Below, piece after piece: positions 45,936 to 56,455 of a DNA stretch of 64,000 nucleotides. Each line of letters begins with the position of its first letter. Position 1 is the stretch's first letter. The notes beneath the pieces are model-generated. The model did no database searches. It had not been told where the DNA came from and saw only the letters and a list, made by a program, of their open reading frames with translations. Source of the stretch: Anthoceros angustus (Eukaryota; Streptophyta; Anthocerotopsida; Anthocerotales; Anthocerotaceae); the NCBI GenBank assembly GCA_010909165.1, contig MU008189.1:248001-312000 (forward strand), in the 5' to 3' direction. A program made the translations under genes and the position numbers.

Positions 45936-46116
45936 GTGCAAAACCTTCCACGTTTCCTTGTTGAAGAGGTTTGTAGGAGTCCTTCCATCACAGCAGTATC
46001 TAGATGATCATGAGACACCTGCTGAGGACAAGCAAGGAGATGGAAGGAAGACCGTAGTTCGACCTGAGTTCAAGCTCTTAGGAGAAGGAGAGCCATCCGT
46101 CGAGGAAGACAGCTAG
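45936..46116 (+). mobile_element. Gypsy integrase C-terminal tail
   Basis: It encodes KTFHVSLLKRFVG, the conserved end of gypsy integrase C-terminal domains, followed by a hydrophilic tail to a stop near 46116. It continues the fragment broken off at 44408. Confidence 0.85.
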
Positions 46117-46139
46117 AAGAAGGAGCAGGAAGGAGCAGG

Positions 46140-46306
46140 CATGAACAACGCGGATTTTTTAAACGAGACTGCAATTACATTGCCTGTATAAAACCGACAA
46201 CGAAGAGGAAAAAAGATAGCCATTCCCCAAGGCTGATTCACGAACACAAGGTATCCTAGCCCATTAACAAAAATTGGATTGGGAATCGAGACCTTGTACG
46301 TGATAC
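46140..46306 (+). mobile_element. Gypsy LTR fragment, plus orientation
   Basis: A TATA-like GTATAAAACCGAC lies at about 46186, and the sequence runs up to a primer-binding-site-like motif at 46307. It matches 30128-30280 in reverse complement. Confidence 0.7.
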
Positions 46307-46323
46307 TTGATATCAGAGCTCAA
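46307..46323 (+). promoter_or_regulatory. Primer-binding site, tRNA-iMet type
   Basis: TTGATATCAGAGCTCAAG resembles the plant initiator-tRNA-Met complementary site TGGTATCAGAGC, with one or two changes. It directly follows the LTR fragment. Confidence 0.6.
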
Positions 46324-47000
46324 GTTTTTGCACAATCAAGAGAAGGAGAGGAGTCAGATTGCAGCCAGACTCTTGGGCAGCCTGAGATCAGCAAATTGAG
46401 CGATAACCTTTCATAGGAAAGAATTGAGAGGGAAATCACCAATAGCAGTAGTGATGGCGAAGAGCGTACGCTGCAACGAGTTGGCGACCGGGGGCATGGA
46501 CGAGGGCAAAGGCCGCCGACAAGCGCACCCCGGGGACTGCTGATGAGCTTGCTGGTTCTTAATTGGTCAGGGACCACATGAACCCAGTGAAGGTCAAGTC
46601 AGGCGCATGAGAAAGTTGGCAGATCGAGAGCCGGGGGACAATCACGCACATCCAGAATCGGAGCAAGATGGGCAAGGCTTACTCACAAATGCTAGAGAGA
46701 AGGCGTCAAAATACTCAAGTGAACCCACACCCAAGAGAAGAGGTCGATTGCACAAACATCCAGCAATCTTGGATGCCATCGCAATAGTGCTGCGAGAAGC
46801 ATAACAACAACGTCGAGTTAGGCGACCGAGGCACGAGGCTGGGAATGAGAATCCCTCTTGGATCTTGGGAACGGGCTCAAGCAGCCCGCACCCCTGTCCG
46901 AGCACGTGTTCAATTGTTTAATTGACCTTGTTCTTGACTAGAGTATGCCTACCTCTAGTTAGTTGACTCTAGGTGTCCTACGCCGCCACGGCCCTCTGGC
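46324..47000 (+). mobile_element. Gypsy leader and gag remnant
   Basis: Short hydrophilic plus-strand frames after the primer-binding site look like a decayed gag N-terminus. No CCHC knuckle is visible. Confidence 0.4.
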
Positions 47001-47010
47001 GAGGGATCAG

Positions 47011-47330
47011 CTAGCTCAGTGCTATGTCCATCATAGCCTCGCGATCGACTATGTCCTTCACAGCTGGAGCTTGCTCAATCCGCCGTGACATCCTCCTCCT
47101 TCCTCTAGTCTCTGCAAGAGGACTTGGATCCAATCCATCCGTCCCAGGCTTGGCCAGATTTTGGAAAGCATGCACAAATGATTCAGATTCCCAGGTGGGC
47201 TCTTCTGGATTGTTGCCTTCCCAACTCACCAGGAATTCTCGGATGGTTCGGCCATGCAGAGCTCTCTCCCTTGTGGCTAGGATGGTTGCAGGATGCAAGA
47301 TAAGGGCATCTCCCACTTTGAAGCCCTCTC
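47011..47330 (-). mobile_element. Chromodomain of a chromoviral gypsy integrase
   Basis: It reads VGDALILHPATILATRERAL, then REFLVSWEGNNPEEPTWESE and FVHAFQNL. This has the chromodomain core (FLVxWxGxxxxExTWE) seen at the integrase C-terminus of chromoviruses. The orientation is opposite to the adjacent gypsy pieces, so it comes from a different insertion. Confidence 0.85.
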
Positions 47331-47339
47331 CCTTAGTAT

Positions 47340-48227
47340 GAGTGAATTCACATGATTCAATTACTCAGTTCACGCTTTAGTTTCATGTTCACTTTACAAA
47401 ACCAAAGAATTTGTGAGCTGCAAGATATACACACACTAGACTCCACGCGTGCGAATCATCAAAACAATGCCTAGCTAAGCGTACAAGGCAATTATATAGC
47501 ATGTTCTCAACTGATTCTAAATGTCTACGTTAGCCCTTAAGCTCTATGTGAGTTGTCCTTAATGTTGAGCTCTCAAATAACTGCTTGTTGGTAAATTTTT
47601 TTTTTCAAAAGGCTCATGCGCTAACTATCTAGTCCCTCTACACAGAGCTATATCTTTTACGTGCACTTTTCATCCTTATCATTAATTTTGTATTTTATTC
47701 ACTCTCCTAACAAGATTAGCCATCTTTCATAAAGCCTCTCAATGCATCAGGCTTATTCTAATAAAATTAGACATGGCTTGTTGATGACTCCTCAAGTCAT
47801 GACATTATAAATGCTCTTTTTGTTCTATAACTGTAGTTGGAATTTTTTTTGATATTTTTCAAATATTTTTGATATTTTTTGATATTTTTTTGACAACATG
47901 TTACTTGAGCTGTAATGAAACTACGAGATGTATTCCCGATTTATGTTCTTCTATCATCCAAGGTTCTTCACTACATGTTTTCATAATGTAAAAAATGTAT
48001 GTAAATTTATTTCTTTCCTCATCTATGAGTGGTTGCTCTTAAAATCAGAAAGCAAAGTTTGGATCGTTGGGCTTGAGGCTTAGGGTAGAATTTGCGTCCT
48101 TGAGGCTTAGGGTAGAATTTGCGTCCTCTGCTTTTGAAGATCTTTGCCTCCTATTATCATAAAAAAAGGAGAAAAATCAATTATTTTTATATTTATGTAT
48201 TTTATGATAATAAATAACAGAATAGAA
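47340..48227. other. AT-rich intergenic DNA
   Basis: No gene. A short duplication (TTGAGGCTTAGGGTAGAATTTGCGTCC, two copies at 48071 and 48100) and poly-T/TTTTGATATTTTT runs (47848-47893) are present. Confidence 0.5.
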
Positions 48228-48570
48228 CTACAAAGGTGGTGCTGGACATGAATCATCAATGATACGAGTATATTTATATTGTAAAGTGCATCCCATGGAT
48301 ATAATTCCAGCAAAAAGACTCAATGGGCATGTTTCCAGGAGTCTTTGTTTCATGGTTCGAAGACATTCTTCACAATCTGCCTTTGCCAAATAAAGAAATG
48401 GAGTTGAGATATCATGTTTTAGAAAAACATCTCTTCCGTATCCCACACACCGAGCATCACCATGGAATGTCATCAAACTTTTTTCATGTTTAATATAGCC
48501 TTCAACATGAGGATGATTTTGAACTGTATCCACAATCAAATCCCCTAGCCATATCACAGTGGCATGAAGC
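48228..48570 (-). pseudogene. Gnk2-like cysteine-rich protein, copy B, 5' end lost
   Basis: The frame resembles copy A at 28819 over its C-terminal two thirds: ARCVG, ADCEECLRTMKQRLLETCP, MGCTLQY and the ending DDSCPAPP. It has no signal peptide. At about 48564 the sequence changes to plus-strand gypsy protease-RT, so the N-terminal exon appears cut off by that insertion. The frame continues to 48695 only through gypsy antisense sequence. Confidence 0.6.
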
Positions 48571-49790
48571 AGCTGCTTGCAGAATTCATCGATGTTTTCG
48601 CCTTCGAGGTAACAGACATGAAGGGGATTCCCAAAGAATGGGGCGAGCATAGGATTGACTGGAACCGAGGGAGCAATCCGATAAGGATTCCACAAGACAA
48701 GTTAAATCCAGTACTCCCTCAAGGTAAAGGATCGAGTTGGAGATGTACCTCAAAGGCGGATGTGATCTATCCTATAGTCAATACCGATGGGTGGCTCCAA
48801 TAGTGGTAGTACCTAAGAGGCAGCCTGGCAAAATCCGAGTTTATCGGGGAGAAGGTTGAATAAAGTCACCAAGAAGGATCACTTTCGTTACCCTTCATCG
48901 ATAATATCACGGATGCAGTGGCAGAATGGCGTATTCATTCCTAGGCGGTACTACGGGTATAATGTTGCACCTTAGGGAGGCGATTGGCCTCGACCGCTTT
49001 ACAGCTGGGGACATATGCTTACAAGCGCGCGCATTTGGGTTGAGGAGCACTGGGTCCTTCATGCGAGCCATCGTCAAAATTTTCAAGGACTTCCTCCGCG
49101 ACTTTATGGAAGTTTTCACGGGCTTACTGCGTATTTGGGGCATCAAGGACCATCGCCGCACCTCAGTGCAGGCGGCCGAGCCACGCAATTATGCACGCAT
49201 CCGGAAAAGTGCTACTTGGCATGTCGGAAGGAATTACATTGGGGCATCGAATTTCAAGCGGTATAGAAGTAGATCAGGACAAGGTAAAGGTCATCGCCAC
49301 CCTTAGAGCACCAACAACGCTAAAGGAACTCCGCGGGTTCACAGGAATGGTCGGGTACTATAGCGCCGTTCCAAATTTGGCGGGCTGCCCCACTAACGAG
49401 CTTGTTAAGGAAGGATCGAGTGGGAATGGACGGCCTTAGCGGGAGGAAGCATTCGGGACTTCGCACCCTGCAGCTACACTCCCACACTAAGAGGACCAGA
49501 CTGGAGTAAGAAGTTCCACGTTTTCGTTGATGTTTTCGCATTTGCAATTGGGTGAGTCCTTAGCGTGGGAGAAGAAGAAGGATTTTCCGATCTACTATCT
49601 TTGGAAGACAACTAACGGACGGGCAGTATACCACCACGGGCGGCAGGAATGGTTTACTCGGTCGGAAATTCGACACTACCTCCTCTCGTATGAATTTGTG
49701 TTCCATGTTGACCACTTTGCCTTGAAACACCTTGTGAATAAACGACCTTTCGGACGCATAGCGATGGATCTTCTTTGCCCGGGAGTTGTG
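48564..49790 (+). mobile_element. Ty3/gypsy pol, RT and start of RNase H
   Basis: It begins LLAEFIDVFAFEVTDMKGIP (protease-RT linker). RT follows in broken frames (MAYSFLxG, FGLRSTGSFMRAIVKIFKDF, LRGFTGMVGYY), then RNase H (YEFVFHVDHFALKHLVNKRP). It is interrupted at about 49790 by the nested repeat pair and resumes near 53450. The Asp-Asp pair of RT is not readable, though the region is present with indels. Confidence 0.85.
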
Positions 49791-50959
49791 GTAGCGACTT
49801 TCGGCGGCCGGTAGCGCGCACAATCCGTGTCGTTGTAGTAAGAGTTCGTTCCACGGGGAATGGTCTCGTGCTTATTACGCCTCTGACTACCTCCTGAAAC
49901 GGACTTCATCATGTTGGGTCCGGCTCCACAACCTAAGGGTGTGCCCCTCCACAACTCGTCGGACGGCGCGACCGCCGGACCTTCCACAAACCCCGGGTTT
50001 CTCGGTACTGCCGGAGCAGGTTTAGCGGCGCGTTCCCCATCGATCTCGTACTCTAGCGCCCGGCGCTCCTCAACTCTGTCCGGCCACAACTCCACCTCAA
50101 CCCCACCGCGCCCGACCCTCCTCTCTTGTCCATCACCGGTGGTAGTCACAACACCAACACGCCCGATGTATTCACACGGGCCGCTCCTTTGCTTCACGTT
50201 GCGGAGTAGCTTGCGACTGCAACCCCACCTCCATTCCAGTGACCTCAAGGATGGCTTCCGCCCGATGGGTCACCCCAAGCGCCTCCTAATCCCCTCCGAG
50301 CTTCACGTTGCGGAAGTGACCGCGACTGCAACTCCACGACCTCCGTTCGGCCTCAAGGATGGCTTCCATGAGTCACCCCAAGCGCCTCCTAATCCTCAGG
50401 CCGCTTCACGTTACGCGGTGAAGCTGCAACTCCGACCTCCGTTCCAGCCTCAAGGATGGCTTCCGCAGTCACCCCAAGCGCCTCCTAATCCCCTCAGGCG
50501 CTTCACGTTGCGGTGACACGACTGCAACTCCACGCCTCCGTTCAGCAGCCTCCAAGGTTAGTCTAAATTCACCCGAGCACCTCCACGAGCTCGAGTCCGT
50601 CCGATGCACCCATCAAGCGTGTTGGCGGGCTCGTCACGAGCTCTAAACACATCCCTCTACCACCAATTAATCCCGCACGGTGACGCAGAACTCACTCCGC
50701 TCCTCGAGCACGAAAGGCAAGAGCACACGAGCGCCAAGATGGTACCGGATAGTACCGTCTTGGGCCTTGAGCCTTCCTATATACTCCCATACCTAACCTA
50801 ACCCGCCTATGTATGTATCATAACCCCGCTATGTATGTACCCTAACCCTAGGTCGTGGTAACCTCACGGACGTAGCTCATCACACGGACTTCTTGCACCA
50901 GGCCCAAACAAGAGATCCATGCCAGGCGATGCCCACCAAACTAAACCACTTACCACCAC

Positions 50960-51090
50960 TCACGGACCTCTCAGACGGACCACTCCATCGGACCTCGCCC
51001 GGACGGACCACTCCGTCGGACCTCGCCGACGGACCACTCCGCCTGACCGCCGGACGGACCACTCCGCCTGACCGCCCACCGGACCTAGGG
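50960..51090. repeat. GGACGGACCACTC minisatellite, copy 1
   Basis: Variable ~20-bp units built on CGGACGGACCACTCCG. The matching block in the second long repeat (53060-53345) has expanded to about twice the length. Confidence 0.85.
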
Positions 51091-51329
51091 TCTAGGGATT
51101 GCACACTAGTGCAATCGGCCAAAATAGCCTTATTGGCTAACTCCTCCTATCCCTCTTAACAAGAACGACCCAAAAACAAAACAAGCCTAAGACAAGTCGC
51201 CAGAGTACTGACGGATTTGGCACTCCACATACTCCCTTCTCATACATTGGCCTCGCCAACACCTGGCAATACTCCTTCCGCTTGACGCTCCCTTCTCGAC
51301 TTTTACTACCTCCTCAGGTGTCAGCAAGT

Positions 51330-51790
51330 CCAGCAACATTGGCATCCTTTTTTACCAAGAGTCCTCCTCCGTTGAGGATGAGTCGCTCTCCTCCTCCGAG
51401 GTTGATGTGCCGTCCTCCCAGCGCCCGTGCCCATCTTCTTTCTCCCTTTGAGCATGCTGGGCCTCCCGCTAGATTCGCACCCTCGGCGTCCGGTCCTGTG
51501 CATCCTCCCGACTTCTATATACTCCACAAACTGCCCGACCATTACACCCATCCACAACCGAACTGGCAACATTGGCATCCTTTTTACCAAGAGTCCTCCG
51601 TTGAGGATGAGTCGCCTCCTCCTCCGAGGTTGATGTGCCGTCCTCCCAGTGCCCGTGCCCATCTTTCTCCCTTTGAGCATCTTTGGGCCTCCCGCTAGGG
51701 TCGCACCCTCGGCGTCCGGTCACCTGCATCCTCCGACTTCTATACTCCACAAGCGCCCGACCATTACACCCATCCACAACGCAATCGGCG
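51330..51790. repeat. ~230-bp tandem repeat, two copies
   Basis: Copies start near 51331 and 51561 with GCAACATTGGCATCCTTTTT, then CGTTGAGGATGAGTCGC, GAGGTTGATGTGCCGTCC, GACTTCTATA and CATTACACCCATCCACAA. They lie between the two LTR-like repeats. Copies differ by short indels. Confidence 0.88.
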
Positions 51791-53059
51791 TCCTACTCCT
51801 ACCTACTAACTCGAGGCGGCGGTCCACAACAATACCATTCCCGGCAGCGCCAAAATGTGGCGCGACTTTCGACGGCCACCGGCGCAAGACAATCCGTGTC
51901 GTTGTAGTAAGGAGTTCGTTCCCAGGAATGGTCTCGTGCTTATTCTCGCCGAGCTCTACAACCTATCGCTGAGCGGACTTCATCATGTTGGGTCGGCGGC
52001 TCCACAACCCTAAGTGTGTGCCCCTCCACAACTCGTCGGACCAGACGCGCAACCACCGGACCTTCCCACAAACCCCGCCCGGGTTTCTCCAAGACACCCG
52101 AACAGTTTAGCGGCGTTCCCCATCGATCTCGTACTCTAGCGCCCCAGCGCTCCTCAACTCTGTCCGACCACAACTCCACCTCAACACACACGCCAACGCG
52201 ACCCTCCTCTCTTGTCCATCACCGGTGGTAGTCACAACACCAACATGCCGATGTATTCACACGGGCCGCCTTTGCTCCTTCCTACGCTTCACGTTGAGAA
52301 GTAGCTGCCTCGCAACCCCACCTCCATTCGGCCTCCAAGGATGGCTCGCCCGGAGTCACCCCAAGCGCCTCTAATCCCCTCAGGCCGCTTCACGTTGCGG
52401 AGAAGTGACCCGCGACTGCAACTCCACGCCTCCGTTCCGGCCTCCAAGGATGGCTTCCGCCCAGTCACCCCAAGCGCCTCCTAATCCCTCCGACCGCCCA
52501 CGCTCTGAGAAGTGACTTCGCACTGCAACTCCACGCCTCCGTTCCGGCCTCCAAGGATGGCTTCCGCCCAGCAGTCACCCCAAGCGCCTAATCCCTCCGA
52601 CCGCCCACGCTCAGAGAAGTGACTTCGCACCGCAACTCCACGCCTCCGTTCCGGCCTCCGTTCAGCCTCCAGTCTCGACCCGAGAAATCACCATGAGCAC
52701 CTCTTGAGCTCAGTCCGTCCCGGCCCGCACCCATCAAGCGTGTTGGCGGGCTCGTCACCGAGCTCTAAACACATCCCTCTACCACCAATTAATCGCAGAC
52801 GCAGAACTCACTCCGCTCCTCGAGCGAAGGCAAGAGCACACGGAGGCCGAAGATGGTACCGGGATAGTCCGCCCTTGACGCCAGCCTTCCTATATACTCC
52901 CATACCTAACCTAACCCGCCTATGTATGTATCATAACCGCTATGTATGTACCTAACCCTAGGTCGTGGTAATCACGGACGTAGCTCATCATCGCTACGGA
53001 CTTCTTGCACCACCGCTTCCCGCCAAACAAGAGATCCATGCAGGCGATGCCACCAAACT

Positions 53060-53345
53060 AAACCACCGGCGAGACCACTCGCCGGACCTCTCACACCTGA
53101 CCACCCATCGGACCCGCCGGACCTGCCGGGCAGACCACTCGTCGGACCGCCCGACGGACCACCCGTCGGACCGCCGGACCTCGCCGACGGACCTCGCCTC
53201 GGACGGACCACTCGCTGACCCGCCGGACGGACCACCCGTCGGACCGCCTCGGACGGACCACTCACGGACCGCCGGACGGACCTCGCCTCGGACGGACCAC
53301 TCACGGACCGCCGGACGGACCACTCCGTTGGACCCACTGACCGGA
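53060..53345. repeat. GGACGGACCACTC minisatellite, copy 2 (expanded)
   Basis: Same family as 50960-51090, about twice as long, with CGCCGGACGGACC variants. Confidence 0.85.
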
Positions 53346-53449
53346 CCTAGGTCTAGGGATTGCACACTAGTAAGCCAAAACCTTTTATTGGCTAACTCCT
53401 CCCTATCCTCTTAGAACGACCCAAAAAACAAAACAAGCCTAAGACAAGT

Positions 53450-54870
53450 CGCCGGGAGTACGGTCGGTTGGCACTCCATGAGTTTACCTTCACGGTGGAA
53501 ACGAGAGAGGGTAGGAGGCATATCAATGCCGACTTCATATCTCGATTGAAAGCAGGAAGGTGGAAAGGACCAGAAGACGACTTTCCGATGAGACACCTTT
53601 GTTTTACTGCGGTCGAAAACCAGCAGTGAAGCCCGGTTCGGAAGGAGGAGCCGATCGATTGAGAAGGGAGGTGGCGGAAGACCAACATATCAGGAGATAT
53701 ATGATTATCTTGGCACGGGCCAAATTCCTCCACATCTTTCCAAGACACAGATTCAGGCGTTCGTCCACTACTCCAGACCATTCACACGGCACAATATGAA
53801 CTTATTCCGAGTCAGTCCGGACGGCAGGGAGCGGTTATGGGTACGCATCAAGCAGGCGAGTCAGCTCTTTACACGAAGAAGAGGCGGGAGGTCATTATGC
53901 CGCGCATGTCACTTGCAGGAAAATTTTGGAGGCTGGCTATTGGTGGCCTACAATGTACAAGGATGCCAAGGAGTTCGTGAGCGTGGCGCTTGCCAAAGGG
54001 TCGGCAAGCCAACAACAACCCAATGGCCCCTTGTCCCCATACTTGCGCACCATTCGAGAAATGGGGAATCGATTTTGTCGGACCTATCCATTAAAACCAA
54101 GACTCGCCAAAACCAATACATCTGGTGGCCAGATTCTTGCGGATGGTAGAAGCACGAACGCCGATAGATTCGGCGCCGTGATTCTGTTCGAGCAAATCAT
54201 CACCGATATGGCATTGGGCTGGTGTGAGAGGAACACATTTCGTCAATCGTAATCTCCAACATGACCAACCACTTCAACGCTCACGAAGTCCACGCCTTAT
54301 AACCCAAAAGCCAATGGGCTGACGGAAAAGGCAAATGGCTTGTTGTGCAAGATCCTAACCAAACTCACTTTGTCGATTATCGTATATGGGATATGAAATC
54401 GCATTCAACCTTGGGCGTCTGGGATGGAAAAGTGACAACGCAGCAAACCCGTATTATCTTACTTACGGGCATTCGCCTGTCATGCCAATAGAATTCGAAG
54501 TTCCCACCCTGAGAATACAGGAACCAAGTCGAATGCCGGTGGAAGAAAGTCAGTTGGAAAGGTTGGTGGGTTTAAATGCGACACGGAGACGAGAACAAGC
54601 CCTCAAGTTATGCGGGATGTCCAGCAAAGGAGGAAGGAGTGGCACGACAAGAGATTGAAGCGTCAAGAATACGTTGTTCCTGGGGATCTGGCTTTACTAT
54701 ATGATAACCGATACATGCATTTTCCAGGTAAATTACATCTCAGGTGGATGGGGCCCTTCAGAGTTTCAGAAGTTTTCGACAACGGATCAATTCAACTCCA
54801 GTACCTTAGTGGCTCATCCCTGCCAACGCGCGTCAACGGTTGGCGGGTCAAAAAATATTACCAATAAGTT
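53450..54870 (+). mobile_element. Ty3/gypsy pol, end of RNase H and integrase
   Basis: It resumes with FTVETREGRRHINADFISRL (end of RNase H). Integrase follows: zinc-finger region (AGYWWPTMYKDAKEF), a broken core (WGIDFV-like, then ANPYYLTYGHSPVMPIEFEV) and a C-terminal region (RLKRQEYVVPGDLALLYDNR, GKLHLRWMGPFRVSEVFDNG) ending VNGWRVKKYYQ at 54867. It reads continuously with 48564-49790 once the nested block is ignored. Confidence 0.88.
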
Positions 54871-55560
54871 GGCGAGGACGCCAACAAATGAGAAGGGGAG
54901 TATGTGGAAGACCACATGTGCACTAACCCCGCTCCCAAGTGTCAGGATGAACGATTTTTTGTTTTGGATGTGTTAGAATAGCAAAGTGCTTTGAGAATCA
55001 TCGAGTCGTCTTTTATACGGAATGGTCCTTGGCCCTTGGAGATAATAATAATTTTTCGACCTTAGGTTTGACCCGGAGGGTGGAAGAAATAGAGTCCTTG
55101 GGTATTGGGAATTTTAGAATAAAAGGTGTCTATATATGCTAGGGATGCTCACAATATGCCACAGTTGAGTAGTCAAGTGGGGTGGTGGCTAGTTCCACCA
55201 CGGTGGCGAAAGCAGGACGTCTGAGACCGGGGGTTACAACCCTAGTGGCGGAGGCGGGACTACCCATCGGTCGGGCGCGGGAGAAGGGCACACCCGGCAC
55301 CGCGAGGTCGCGACTTTCGGGAGGCGTCGGAGGCGGGCTGCGGCAAGAGGCCGCAGCACGCCTTGAGCCAAATCTGTCTGTTGTGCGGGGAGGGCGGCCG
55401 ACAGGAGGCGGCGAGGAGAGAAATCAGGCCCGGCAAGTTCGCGAGGCGTGGAAGGAGCGCGCGAGGGCGGCTCGATTTTTTCTTGACGAGTCTGCGGGGT
55501 CGAGGTTTTGTTTTGGGAAACAACGAGAGAAGGAGATGGCGCCCAGTGCGGCCGAAATCC
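54870..55560 (+). mobile_element. Gypsy 3' region, LTR-like
   Basis: Non-coding DNA after pol, with a TATA-like GTCTATATATGCTAG at 55127 followed by a GC-rich leader. LTR ends were not identified. Confidence 0.4.
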
Positions 55561-56450
55561 CTGCGGTGGCCCAACATGGACCCTTTGGAAAGTGAGGAGT
55601 GCGGGGCTGGGCACAAGTTCATGGAGAAGAAATGGTGCTACGACAGCCCTGCATTGGTGCAAGAGTGCGCCCGGCAATTAAGGACCAAGTCGCAAGAGGG
55701 TGACGCGAGGAAAAGGCCGCAGAACTGGGATTTGGCCCTCTTTCGAGCAGTGTATGGGCGAGAAGCATCAGAAGATGGGAGCTTGGTGATTGACCCCCAG
55801 CGAAAGAAGACCTTGAAAGGCTGCAGCCGCTCATGAAGCACAGGAAGTGAGTGAACAATGGTGGGTGACTCGCCAACTCGTGTCTGCGTGGTGGGGATTA
55901 GCCAAATGGATTTTGTGTTTCCTCTGAGCCGGAAGGCTGGATCATATGGCGGATCACTTCTTGGTTTTCTTCACGAGGTGGTCAAGGGTACACAAATTGA
56001 TTGGGGAAGGATGATTTTCGAAAGAGCCTGAGGAGAAGGCGAATTTACTCTCTCCTTCCCTCGGCCCTCCTTGATTTCGCCTTTTCGATTCATGTATTTG
56101 CGCATTAGGGTGTTTAACGGAGTTGGGCATGTCATACTGCATGGTTGGAAGCCGGTCGGGGAACTCAAGGTAGAAGAGGAGGAATTTAAGGAGGATTCGG
56201 GCAAGGATTCCAGTTGAGTGCGCCTCCTGGAAGGTTCGGAAGAGGGTGGGGAAGTTTCCAAGGGTAAGAAGCGAAGGCGGCGGCAGTCGAGCAGGGGTCG
56301 GCGAAAAGGGAGGGGCAGCGGAGGAGGAACCCACATACACCTGTGGTCACTGTGTCAAGACGCAGCAGAACGCGGTAAAGGAGGAGAAAATAAAGGGAAA
56401 TGGCAAGTTGCTCCCTCCAGTGCAGGATGAATCGCCGCTAGAGAATGGGC
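55560..56450 (+). mobile_element. Gag-like coding remnant
   Basis: A short plus frame (WDLALFRAVYGREASEDGSL) and a later CGHCVKTQQNAVKEE piece look like retroelement gag, but no complete CCHC knuckle is visible. It leads into the 2.46-kb tandem repeat. Confidence 0.4.
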
Positions 56451-56455
56451 GGGGA

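Larger units (their letters stand above)
49795..53445. mobile_element. Nested insertion: two ~1.5-kb LTR-like repeats (~2.07-kb period) in gypsy RNase H
   Basis: Copy 1 (about 49795-51205) and copy 2 (about 51862-53445) share their full order: CAATCCGTGTCGTTGTAGTA, CTTCATCATGTTGGGTC, three or four ~85-bp CTTCACGTTGCGG units, a TATA-like CCTATATACTCCCATACC (50775, 52888), TATGTATGTATCATAACC, a CGGACGGACCACTC minisatellite, and the end AAGACAAGTCGCC. Starts (TGTGGxGCGACTT) and ends (AAGTCGCC) are inverted, as LTR ends are. The ~650 bp between them is not a normal internal region. Confidence 0.7.

Noticed and set aside
50820-50860. Telomere-like CCCTAACCCTA
   Set aside because: Only one or two units (also at 52945) within the LTR-like repeat; not a telomeric array.
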